Shown here piece by piece: positions 27,574 to 36,526 of a stretch of 59,547 bases of DNA. The DNA is from Limisphaerales bacterium (GTDB taxonomy: Bacteria; Verrucomicrobiota; Verrucomicrobiia; Limisphaerales; AAA164-E04): assembly GCA_024761205.1 (NCBI GenBank), contig JAMASS010000031.1:1-59547 (forward strand). Reading direction: 5' to 3'. Below the pieces are notes generated by a model. That model was not told where the DNA came from and did not search any database. It saw only the letters and a program-made list of their open reading frames with translations. Both the position numbers and the translations under genes were made by a program. Position 1 is the first letter of the stretch. Each line of letters begins with the position of its first letter.

Positions 27574-27790
27574 CTACTCACCGAGCTGCACGAGCTGCTC
27601 CAGCATTTTCTGAAAACCGCCCACTTCAGCGTCTCCTTCGGCTGGCGCCCATGAAACGGGGTCCTTATCTGTAACTTTTGTATAGGGACCCGGTTTGACC
27701 TCAAAAATCATCGTGTCCGGCTCCGTGATGACGAAGTTGTGAAAAACCCCGGGCATAATGCCCATCCCGAAGTCCCCCAACCCCGGAGCC
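27574..27790 (-). pseudogene. WbuC-type cupin remnant
   Basis: On the minus strand a frame reads GVFHNFVITEPDTMIFEVKP followed by GPYTKVTDKD and SWAPAEGD, the C-terminal half of the WbuC cupin family (metal-binding His in the HxxV strand). The N-terminal half should lie at 27790-27900. There the sequence is out of frame and contains stops, so the gene is broken. Confidence 0.55.
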
Positions 27791-27914
27791 AGCTTCCATT
27801 TTTCCGTTCACAAGATCTTCATCGGTGAAAGTGATATGCGCGGCCGAGTCGGCCAGTATCGACGTCTTAAAATCCCCCGGGTTTCTTGATTGCGTGAATG
27901 AGCTCGGTATCTAT

Positions 27915-28217
27915 TCAAAGATCAACTCAACACAGTCGCGGAAAAACACCCGTGGGTCGGCGATTACCTCGGGCTGGGACTCTTCTGGACGTTAGAGTTG
28001 ATCAAAAGAGAACGGAACGCATGAACCCTTGCGCCGAGCAACGGAAAAATACAGCCCGACCATCATCAACCAAATTACTCAATGCCTCCTAGACAAAAAC
28101 ATTTACATCCCCCAGACAAGTTCAGCATTTGGATCGTGCCTCCGCTTTATCACCGAGGAAGAAATCAATTTTCTGGTAAAGACAATCGATGAAGCCCTTG
28201 CGGAGTTTGATCTCTAG
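27915..28217 (+). pseudogene. Class III aminotransferase C-terminal remnant
   Basis: The pieces are EKHPWVGDYLGLGLFWTLEL, which matches the VGDVRGLGLFWGLELV segment of PLP-dependent class III aminotransferases, and then LRFITEEEINFLVKTIDEAL, the standard C-terminal helix. A TGA at 28021-28023 and frameshifts separate them, and the catalytic domain is missing. It ends at TAG 28215-28217, 5 bp before the converging stop of the CotH gene. Confidence 0.65.
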
Positions 28218-28221
28218 GATT

Positions 28222-31200
28222 TCAAAGAAGCGGCACGACTCGATAAAATCGTTGGTTCAACTGCCGAGCCTCATCCCTGACGATGATTGGCGCCCCAGCA
28301 CCATCGCTGAATCGGATTATCTCAAATTCTTCCCATGCGCCCTCGCCCAACTCACCGCTTCGCTGCACCGAGTAGACACCGGCAACGTTCAACTCGATTT
28401 CCAGCTGAACACCCTCACCCTCCGCAGAAATGGTGATGACTGGCTGACGGTTGACCAGCGCCTCACCCGGCGAAGGATGGGCATAAAACCAGTTCGAAGG
28501 ATCGTCGCCAAACCGATCCACCGCAACTCGCTGCAACGATTCATCAATTGAATCTGGCTGAGGCCAGGGCAAACTATCCGAGTAATGGACCTGATCGACT
28601 AAAAGGTAGGGAATCGCACCATTCCTGGAGTTTGCCGATAACAGACTTGAATCAGGTCGTTCCAATCGCAGCTCCTCGCCCGAGTTCTCCAATCGTCCAC
28701 TGAACGGTCCCACCACCACAACAGAATCCGGAATCTCCCATTGATTTCGGAATTCCATCAGGCGAGATTCATTTGCATTTGGATCAAATGAAACCACCAA
28801 CACCCGCTCTCCCGCCACCATCGACATCTCCGAGGGAAAATCGAACTGAACGCCACCCCGGAACCTCCAGCCTGCGTCACGTCTCTCGGTATCGCGAAAT
28901 GCCACGGTGTCAGCACTGATGTTGACTATCTCCACAAACTCAAAGTTTGCCTCCTCCGCTTCGGACGGCTGTTTGGTGGGCGCCGCAAAGATTTCCGTAA
29001 TAACCACCGGTCCCACAAGAGGTTCTGAATTGGCTTGCCCCAATGTCGGCATCTGAAATTGAACAATGTGTCTTCGACCATCAGATCCGATCCAAGGTCC
29101 TTGAGTGTCTCCCAATGAAAGCGCACGAAATCGAAAACCATCCGCATAGCCCTCAATCTCCCCAGTAGCCGTTGTGGCGAACAGATAGACCTCCTCTCCC
29201 AAAGAGCTCAGCCGAAAGCCCGCAGTTCCGTCAGGCGATGTTCCGAACACATTCTCGTCCAACACCAGAAAACCACCGGGCTCAATGACCGTCCCCTCCT
29301 GGATACGGAATTTTCCGGGAATCCGCAGATCATCGGTCAAAAACCATCCTCCCACCGACGTGGCTTGATCGCCATCATTGACCAACTCGACCACGTCGAC
29401 AGCCGGTGGTTCAGAATTATTGAGCACCTCATTGATCCGAACAGAGAATGCCCTGCCGGGGAATGCTTCGTTCTCACCGGGATCGCCTCCGACACGTGAA
29501 CTGATCCCCCAATTCAGCGCACGCGACACAAAAGGATCACTTTCCGGCGATCTCACCAGACTAAATCCGTGTCCATCGGTAGCCGGATACCATTCATCGA
29601 CGTAAGAAGCTCGTGTCAACTCTTGGCCGTCCGCCCCCAAGATCACAATTTCATCCGCATCATCATCAAGAGCGCCTCGATACTCCGCAATCAACGCATC
29701 CACCATGCCGTAGCGCAATTCAAACGCCTCTCTCTGCCCTACCAGAATCACAGTCTGTCCCGGAGCCAGGAGGTTCAATTGATCCACTGGAAATGCGTAC
29801 GAGACCCCTCCGGCAACCTGAACACCTGCGAGCTCCAGCTGGCGATCCGATTGATTCCATAGTTCGATGAATTCGAAATCTCTCGCACGAAGATTCGAAT
29901 TCTGGCGCAACTCATCCACCGTCGGCGGTCGTGGATGATAGCTCAATTCCACCACCTGCAAATCACCAACTCGCGGCGTCTGATCAACCGAGTAAACAAC
30001 CGACACTGGACCGGACCATTTGCTGGAAAGCGGTGGATTATTGGCCCCCGTCAAACTCGTATGATCCAAATTCCGCACTCGAGCCGTGACTACCGCACTC
30101 TCCGTTAGGGAAATCGGCACCATGTACCTCTGCGCAGAATCAGCAACATCACCCCCCGATTTGCGAGGATCTGTTCCATCAAGAGTGAAATAAATTTCGC
30201 CTCCCTCGGCAGATGTCACAACGATGGCCCCCCTTGCGCCAATCTCCCCTTCCACCAATTCAATGACCGGGGGATCAACAAACTGGCGTTCCATAAACCG
30301 AGATCGATCGGCCAGCCAGTCCTTCATGTGATCAACCTCACCCTGATAAGTCCCCCCATAGCGAGAGCGAGGCCGCTGATTCCATCGGTCCAGATTGCGC
30401 GCCTGTGCTTCGCGCAGTTCATCCGCCATTCCGTCAATGATCGCATTGATATTAGCCTCGCTAAATTTGTCGCGACGCAGACTCTGAAATCGATCAATAT
30501 ACTTCTGGAAAAAATCAATATCCTGAAACATTCGATTCCACCAAGGATAGTTGAAGAAATCCGTGCCTGATTGAGACTGCCAGGTATTGGGGACATTGTC
30601 CCGGCCATCTGTCGAACCCAGAGATCGATCAAAATCCCAGATCGGACCAAACACCAGCTTCCCATTTCGAGGTATCGACATGTAACCACTCAAGCGAAAG
30701 GCATCGACATTGAAAGCCAGGACATTCAGTAGGTGATGATCAATGGCAGCATCAACATCAATAAACTTGGCGTATCCGCGCTCAGGATCCCGGAAACTCC
30801 CTCTGTTCAGAGCGCGTCCCATCTCCGTAAAAAAAGTGCGTAGGTAAGTCTCCTGAGCGTCCCGATTTCGTTGTTTAATGACCTTCTCTTTGGGATAAAC
30901 GTAACGCAAAGTTTGACCAGCCGCGCGAAATCCAGAATCCCCCGGGTCGGCGCGATCGATCTTCAGCAGATAGCCCCCTGTGATGCCCGGCTCGCGATCA
31001 TGTTCGGGAAACAGCTGGTCCAGATGAACACGATCATCATCTCGCTTGATCTTTTCCGTCAGGGCATAAACCCCGAAGTAGTCACTGGAGCGCAACGCGC
31101 CACCACCGGTATTAAGAAACACTTCGACGAAGCGTGTTCGGGGCGCGTAACGCCCGATCTGGTTGCTCAATTCGTACATGAAGGGGTTGTGCATCAAGGT

Positions 31201-32856
31201 CAAGTCAAAGTTGTAAGGCCCCCAAAGTATCCAGTCCGGATCCTTAGGCAAACCCAGGGGAGCGATGCCTCGACCGTTGTCCGACTCATCCCATGCTTCC
31301 AACGAAAGCGATGGCTTCGATCGACCGGCCGTACTGGACCCACGCACCTTCAATCCCACCCGCGTCGATATTCCTAGCTCACCGCCCAAGGTTGATCGAC
31401 CATCCCGTCCTTTCTCAATGACGGCCATGAAGCCCGCTTGAAACGCATTTTGAGGTGGTCGCCCACTTCGAAAATTCTCCAAAACAATCAAAGGAAGATC
31501 CGACGTAAAGTCCGCAATCTCCGCATGGGCCTGAATAAATGACGCACTGACGACTGGACTCACACTTCCCTCTAGACCAAAGGCGCGAACGCGCAGCTGG
31601 GTTGTGCGGCGCAGATTCAGCGGACCAACATACTCGCCTGATTCCTCACTCGGGACGGTTCCATCCAGGGTATAACGAATGACGACACCATCCGCATTCG
31701 AGCCGGGCATCGCCACGCTGACACTCAAACTGCCCACAAAAACCTGACTCGGGATCAAGACAATCGGTGGCTCCAACACGTCATGAACGGCAGATCGGTT
31801 CGGCATCCCGGGAGACGGAGAATACATAAAGCCCGTCATCCTTTCCTCATTCGCTTCAATGGCAATTAACTCCGGTTGGATCAAAATATCGGAATTGCCG
31901 AGTGATTGGTTGAGACCGTGAACCGCCAAGACATTTGTGCCCGCGCGCAAAAGTTCCTTCGCCGCGGAGATGTCGATATCAGCAGGCACCAAGGCCTCAG
32001 CGTCGGGGCGGTCGGCAGTGGATCTCGAGTTCCACGATAAGGAAGCTGGCGCATTGTCCGCACCAATTCTTTCTCCATTGAGATAGGCGACAAATCCATC
32101 CTCATACCGAAATCGCAAAATCAGCCGATTCAACTTGGGCAAGGATTCCAATTCGAACGGGACCCGAACATAAACAGATGAATTCACCCCGCGCATCTTT
32201 TGGACATCCAGGCCGATCAAACCGCCATAGTCGTAACCCACACCCGTCCGGCCCGACATCCAATCGCCATCGTCGAATTCGACCTGTGTCCAATTCGTCG
32301 CCAGTTGACCATCTCTTGGGATCAACGCACGCGCGGGAGCGCCGGAAGGCATCACAACAATCTCTGAATCGGCTAATCGCCCCTGCCCAAACGACACATC
32401 AGGCGACTGTGCCGGATACTGAGAATCAAATTCAAACACTACGTCGCCCCGCGGGTCGACCAACCCCAGATACTCACCCTCTGAATTCAATCGAAAATTG
32501 GTGTGCAGCGGCGCCCCTAACTCGCGGCGATCTTTACCCGACGCATAAACCACTAGATATTGGTTGGGTCCAAGCAGGATCGAAGGAAATATCCACTTGG
32601 TGAGATCACTGCGATCATCTGTAAGGGACCAACCCTCAAGATCGACATCCGTCAGATCGGGATTGTGCAGTTCGATCCAATCGCTACGGTCTCCATCATC
32701 ATCCGTCGACTGATTTCCATTTCGGGCGAGAAACTCCGTAATCATCGGTTCCGGACAGCCGAAGACCATGCCCCAGGCATAGAATCCCAGCCCCAATACC
32801 AGAGCAACAAAGCGTCCCCCGAACAATTTTTCCCATCCGAAGCAGCAGATCGTCAT
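28222..32856 (-). CDS. Giant secreted CotH-kinase / lamin-tail protein
   Basis: A 1544-residue protein, probably exported through an N-terminal hydrophobic signal (about 15-33). A lamin-tail domain (about 38-150; SDWIELHNP, LEGWSLTDD) is followed by a beta-sandwich with DDGDWMSGRTGVGYD and GTNVLAVHGLN near 195-325. Next comes a chitobiase-like strand pair (RYTLDGTVPS, about 395). The CotH-type kinase domain (about 455-830) includes TRVGLKVRGSST, YFGVYALTEKI and the active-site GPIWDFDRSLG. A second TLDGTDPR repeat and further lamin-tail domains follow (FEFIELWNQS, INEVLNNSEPP, FEFVEIVNIS). CotH is an atypical kinase; the adhesive domains suggest surface anchoring. ATG 32856 is used. Confidence 0.9.
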   Translation of the reverse strand: MTICCFGWEKLFGGRFVALVLGLGFYAWGMVFGCPEPMITEFLARNGNQSTDDDGDRSDWIELHNPDLTDVDLEGWSLTDDRSDLTKWIFPSILLGPNQYLVVYASGKDRRELGAPLHTNFRLNSEGEYLGLVDPRGDVVFEFDSQYPAQSPDVSFGQGRLADSEIVVMPSGAPARALIPRDGQLATNWTQVEFDDGDWMSGRTGVGYDYGGLIGLDVQKMRGVNSSVYVRVPFELESLPKLNRLILRFRYEDGFVAYLNGERIGADNAPASLSWNSRSTADRPDAEALVPADIDISAAKELLRAGTNVLAVHGLNQSLGNSDILIQPELIAIEANEERMTGFMYSPSPGMPNRSAVHDVLEPPIVLIPSQVFVGSLSVSVAMPGSNADGVVIRYTLDGTVPSEESGEYVGPLNLRRTTQLRVRAFGLEGSVSPVVSASFIQAHAEIADFTSDLPLIVLENFRSGRPPQNAFQAGFMAVIEKGRDGRSTLGGELGISTRVGLKVRGSSTAGRSKPSLSLEAWDESDNGRGIAPLGLPKDPDWILWGPYNFDLTLMHNPFMYELSNQIGRYAPRTRFVEVFLNTGGGALRSSDYFGVYALTEKIKRDDDRVHLDQLFPEHDREPGITGGYLLKIDRADPGDSGFRAAGQTLRYVYPKEKVIKQRNRDAQETYLRTFFTEMGRALNRGSFRDPERGYAKFIDVDAAIDHHLLNVLAFNVDAFRLSGYMSIPRNGKLVFGPIWDFDRSLGSTDGRDNVPNTWQSQSGTDFFNYPWWNRMFQDIDFFQKYIDRFQSLRRDKFSEANINAIIDGMADELREAQARNLDRWNQRPRSRYGGTYQGEVDHMKDWLADRSRFMERQFVDPPVIELVEGEIGARGAIVVTSAEGGEIYFTLDGTDPRKSGGDVADSAQRYMVPISLTESAVVTARVRNLDHTSLTGANNPPLSSKWSGPVSVVYSVDQTPRVGDLQVVELSYHPRPPTVDELRQNSNLRARDFEFIELWNQSDRQLELAGVQVAGGVSYAFPVDQLNLLAPGQTVILVGQREAFELRYGMVDALIAEYRGALDDDADEIVILGADGQELTRASYVDEWYPATDGHGFSLVRSPESDPFVSRALNWGISSRVGGDPGENEAFPGRAFSVRINEVLNNSEPPAVDVVELVNDGDQATSVGGWFLTDDLRIPGKFRIQEGTVIEPGGFLVLDENVFGTSPDGTAGFRLSSLGEEVYLFATTATGEIEGYADGFRFRALSLGDTQGPWIGSDGRRHIVQFQMPTLGQANSEPLVGPVVITEIFAAPTKQPSEAEEANFEFVEIVNISADTVAFRDTERRDAGWRFRGGVQFDFPSEMSMVAGERVLVVSFDPNANESRLMEFRNQWEIPDSVVVVGPFSGRLENSGEELRLERPDSSLLSANSRNGAIPYLLVDQVHYSDSLPWPQPDSIDESLQRVAVDRFGDDPSNWFYAHPSPGEALVNRQPVITISAEGEGVQLEIELNVAGVYSVQRSGELGEGAWEEFEIIRFSDGAGAPIIVRDEARQLNQRFYRVVPLL

Positions 32857-32900
32857 TGTTTAGTAATCCCGTTTCCCAGCAAGTGATGGGCCAAGCCTTT

Positions 32901-33650
32901 CTAGAGACAACACCATCGAAGATCATCTCGTCGCTCCCGAGCCATCGTCCGCACCCGCGCCACATCAAAATTTGTCAGTGCGGCTTGAACCCCCCACTCT
33001 TTCGAGACCGCCCTGATGACTTGCTCAACCGTTAGCGGAAGATTGCACGTAAACTGGGCGTGTGCCCGTCCCAGCCGATATTTCGGTTGGCGAGAGGGGA
33101 TCAACAGGAGTCGATTCATCAGTGACCGATCCAAATCAATGAGAAACGTGCCATGGAAGAGCAAACACGAACGCCGTCGCCGCTGGGAATTTCCAGAGAA
33201 TTTTAGATCGCCGACTGTCAAATCCGTACAGCCACGAACAAATACCGGAACCGACAACAAAGATTCCAAGACCTTCCGATGCCGTTCCATGATAAAGTCA
33301 TTGGTGCCACCCACCGTCGACAAGGCAGCGTCCGAACTCAAAGGCAATACCAGAGAATAGCTCAAGCAACCTTTCCCTTGAAGCACCGTCCCTCCGCCTG
33401 AGCACCGCCGGAAAACAGGAACGCCAAGTTGAACACACGCCTCGCAGTTCACTTCGGATTTCAGATCATTGCCGTAGCCCAAAACCACAAAATCACCCGA
33501 CGGTTCCCAGAATCGAATAACAGGGCCGATCTCGCCAGTATCGCACAAATCTAACAGGATTTCATCACAAACCAGATTCTCTAGCGGATCGCTAAACTGA
33601 GATTTGAGGAGATTCAAGTGAGGCAAGGGCGCCCCAACATCTCCTCGCAC
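32901..33650 (-). CDS. Lipoate-protein ligase A-like enzyme
   Basis: A 249-residue biotin/lipoyl ligase-fold protein. Motifs are RFWEPSGDFVVLGYGND, FRRCSGGGTVLQGKG (cofactor loop), GCTDLTVGDLKFSGNSQRRR with the conserved lysine, and LLFHGTFLIDLD. Members attach lipoate or octanoate to lipoyl domains. The start is uncertain: GTG 33650 has no clear ribosome binding site, and TTG codons at 33626 and 33617 are in frame downstream of a GAGGAG. The frame begins 46 bp after the FG-GAP gene stop, so they may be co-transcribed. Whether it acts in lipoate assembly or elsewhere cannot be told. Confidence 0.8.
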   Translation of the reverse strand: MRGDVGAPLPHLNLLKSQFSDPLENLVCDEILLDLCDTGEIGPVIRFWEPSGDFVVLGYGNDLKSEVNCEACVQLGVPVFRRCSGGGTVLQGKGCLSYSLVLPLSSDAALSTVGGTNDFIMERHRKVLESLLSVPVFVRGCTDLTVGDLKFSGNSQRRRRSCLLFHGTFLIDLDRSLMNRLLLIPSRQPKYRLGRAHAQFTCNLPLTVEQVIRAVSKEWGVQAALTNFDVARVRTMARERRDDLRWCCL

Positions 33651-33695
33651 GATTCGAATTCGAAACGCGAGGAGAGATGAGACGGTTACTGATGT

Positions 33696-36038
33696 TTACA
33701 ATTGGGGATATAGGAGAATTCGATCATGGACCAGAAGCAAGAGATCCAATCGTCCGTCACCGGTGAAATCTTCCACGATAGCCTCTCGCGGTTCCGGCAA
33801 TTCCTTACGTCGATTTCGAAAAGTTCGGGCTTCAAAAACCGGCCACCGTTGATCCAATTTCATCTGAGACGCTTCACTTGCCGTCACAATTTCAATATTG
33901 TGTTTCGCCGTTTCCAGGAACACAAACTCTGAGTCCTTATCCGCATCGAAATCAGCCACAACACACTTTGAAAGAAAACCACCGTCAAGACGTGACTCGT
34001 AAGTTTCCTCCACCTTCAATCTCCAGGACCTGCCGCCTAAGGAGAGCAAAAACAGATGGTCACCACCCGCTAGGAGCAGGGCCGGATCATCTGACGCTCC
34101 GAAGGTCGAACGGTGCAATCCGGTGTAGTCACCCCTTGGGAGGGCATCGCTCTGGATAATACGCCATTGACCGCCACCATCCTTCCGAAGGTAACTCAAT
34201 TGATTGTTTCCGATATCGAGCAGGCAAATGATCCAATCACTTCCCTCGCTTTCTCGGATCGCTGCGAACCCAGCGATGACCGAGGATGATTCCGCTCCGT
34301 TAATCTGTACCTTGACCTCGGTAGACCAACCAACTGAGCCATCTACGGATGATCTCGGAGTCATCACAACGCCTCGCACAGCATTCTTCTGAGGCAATAT
34401 CAACTCGGGCTTACCATCAAGATCAAGATCGAGTTCTCCCGCCCACGGCCGCTCCAAATCACCTGTATTGCTGGCCATTTGAATGGAGTCAAACCCACCT
34501 CCATCAGCCAACTGCCGCAAAATCCACAACGGTTCGTAAGGGCCAAGTATGACAATATCCCGCAAACCATCCTGATCGACATCATGCATTAGAAGGTCGA
34601 CTTTGTCGGCTCGGATACCAAGCTCGACATCGAAACGTTTGAGCGCATGATCGGAATCAACCGTGACCAGCTGGAACGCCCTCTGGACTTGCTCCAAAAC
34701 CACCAAATGCACACCTGCATTCGGACGAAGATTACCGACAGCAATACCCAGAGGCTTACCCCGAAGCTCGATCGACTTGGGAAAGCGAATGCCCCCACTC
34801 TCACTCCATTGGGTCACGCCCACCTGTTGCTCGGATTGACTCAACAGAAACATCTCCACTGACCCATCGCCGTCCCAATCAACGATCTTAATTTGCCGGA
34901 TGCCGCCATAAGAACCAAAAGCTGCCGGAGGATCAAAATCTCCATCCTGACCTTGGAAATACACCAACACCTTCCCTGCATCCGGATCCACAGCCGCAAG
35001 GTCCACTCGCCCATCACCGTTGAGATCGGCCGATGCCAAGCCTCGGTCGACCTGCCGAGAAGCAGGAAGACCGACTCGAATCCACTGACCGTTGCGAATG
35101 TTTCCATAGATCACGGGCGATACAGCCTTCTCCAATCCACTCAGATTGGCTCGCCCTGACCGCTGCGAGATCGAAACAATATTGGCCTCCTCTCGGCCAG
35201 ACAGTCGGACCAAGCGTGCGAATCGACTATCAGCGATGCTGACAAGACTCTCTGAAGCAGAGAGGCCCTCCGCGCCTCCCAGCCTCAAATAGAAGTGCTC
35301 CGGATCCTTTTGAGAGCTAGAAAGTATGTCATTGAACCCATCCCCATTAACGTCCGTTAGCTGAAATTCACTTAAATCTCCTGCATGCAACACCCGGGTC
35401 GGCCGCTGATTCTCCGCCTCCACCGTTCTTTCGATCAGATAAAAATACGATTCCGTGAGCACCACCAATTCACTGCGCTCATCTCCATTGACGTCACCAA
35501 TCTGAAGCGATTCACCATCGGCCACAACCTCCGGAACCTGCCATTCCCCTGCTTCCGCCCATTCCCCTTGTCCGCGGTTCTCAAGCACAACCACATCCTC
35601 TTGATTCCCACAATAGACGATGTCCGGCAGAGCATCGCCGACGAAATCGGTGACAACCACGCTCGTGACACGCTTCTCCGAACTGATGGAATCCACCCGA
35701 AACCGAGCGTCAGCGGGCAGCTCATTAATATCTTCTTTGGTGGCAGGAGCCGGCTCTTCTCCTTTGGGCTTTGAGGTCTGGTTGTAGAGCACCTGTATCC
35801 GAGACCTTCGATTATTGATCACAACCAAGTCTTGGTAACCGTCACCATCAAGATCAGACGCCCGTAATTCCTGCAGTCTGGGATCAATCGGAAATATCTC
35901 GGGACCCTGGAAGCGAATATCGGCAACAACCGAAAAATTCCAACTCATCCAAGAAACTATCGCGAGAGCCAGTCTCATTGATATACGATACCTACTCTGG
36001 ACCAGATATGCTCTCATTCGCTCGCTCGCCGAAGACAT
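33696..36038 (-). CDS. Secreted FG-GAP/VCBS repeat protein
   Basis: A 780-residue protein made of repeated calcium-binding-type loops spaced through the chain: DLDGDGYQDLVV, DVNGDGFNDIL, DLNGDGRVDLAAV, DWDGDGSVEMF, DLDLDGKPELIL, DFTGDGRLDLLLL. These FG-GAP/VCBS repeats fold as a beta-propeller, often extracellular. A signal peptide is likely: residues 21-39 (MRLALAIVSWMSWNFSVVA) end in a typical AxA-like site. The long frame begins at ATG 36038 with an Arg-rich lead; ATG 35978 is an equally reasonable start. Function unknown. Confidence 0.85.
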   Translation of the reverse strand: MSSASERMRAYLVQSRYRISMRLALAIVSWMSWNFSVVADIRFQGPEIFPIDPRLQELRASDLDGDGYQDLVVINNRRSRIQVLYNQTSKPKGEEPAPATKEDINELPADARFRVDSISSEKRVTSVVVTDFVGDALPDIVYCGNQEDVVVLENRGQGEWAEAGEWQVPEVVADGESLQIGDVNGDERSELVVLTESYFYLIERTVEAENQRPTRVLHAGDLSEFQLTDVNGDGFNDILSSSQKDPEHFYLRLGGAEGLSASESLVSIADSRFARLVRLSGREEANIVSISQRSGRANLSGLEKAVSPVIYGNIRNGQWIRVGLPASRQVDRGLASADLNGDGRVDLAAVDPDAGKVLVYFQGQDGDFDPPAAFGSYGGIRQIKIVDWDGDGSVEMFLLSQSEQQVGVTQWSESGGIRFPKSIELRGKPLGIAVGNLRPNAGVHLVVLEQVQRAFQLVTVDSDHALKRFDVELGIRADKVDLLMHDVDQDGLRDIVILGPYEPLWILRQLADGGGFDSIQMASNTGDLERPWAGELDLDLDGKPELILPQKNAVRGVVMTPRSSVDGSVGWSTEVKVQINGAESSSVIAGFAAIRESEGSDWIICLLDIGNNQLSYLRKDGGGQWRIIQSDALPRGDYTGLHRSTFGASDDPALLLAGGDHLFLLSLGGRSWRLKVEETYESRLDGGFLSKCVVADFDADKDSEFVFLETAKHNIEIVTASEASQMKLDQRWPVFEARTFRNRRKELPEPREAIVEDFTGDGRLDLLLLVHDRILLYPQL

Positions 36039-36062
36039 AGACGATAATCCGACGTTGATAGG

Positions 36063-36470
36063 TCATGCATGCAATGCTTCCACAAATAGATTCCTTGCTA
36101 AGTCCCCAGCACCAAGGCGCCATCCCTCACCAGAATGGTAGCACTCACAGATGTCAGCACCGTCCGGATATAGGCAAGGCATATCATCTGGCCCCTCCCT
36201 CGTAAGTGTGCCTAAAAAGATCGTCTCCATCGGGACAAGGCCAAGGAGAAAAAACGCTCCCAAACATCCCTTATTACTGGATCGGCGTTCTCCTGGATTT
36301 AGCAAAGACGCCGAAGTCTGTTGGATATACAGGGTAACAACCCCGAGTGCAATCCCGTAGCGTGACAAACATCCCTTCACCTCATCCGTGATTTCATAAA
36401 GCCCACGCTCCCCGGTAGGCACCAGTAGCCCTTCGCTTGTGCCTGATTCACAATAACCTCTATCCAACAC
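36063..36470 (-). pseudogene. YjbQ (UPF0047) pseudogene
   Basis: The first half, LLVPTGERGLYEITDEVKG and GVVTLYIQQTSASLL, is the standard start of YjbQ-family proteins (secondary thiamine-phosphate synthase activity in E. coli). The middle is garbled. After GPDDMP the real continuation lies in another frame: RTVLTSVSATILVRDGALVL, then GT*QGIYLW. The asterisk is a TAG in place of the conserved Trp (GTWQGIYLWEH). There are at least two frame defects and one stop. Confidence 0.75.
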
Positions 36471-36526
36471 ACCGCTGATTTCAAGGCGTCTAAAGCGCCA
36501 TAGAAAATACTGGCGCGGAACTTTCC

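Noticed and set aside
36063-36470. Stop-codon recoding of TAG in YjbQ
   Set aside because: The same gene also contains frameshifts, and other genes in the window end normally at TAG.
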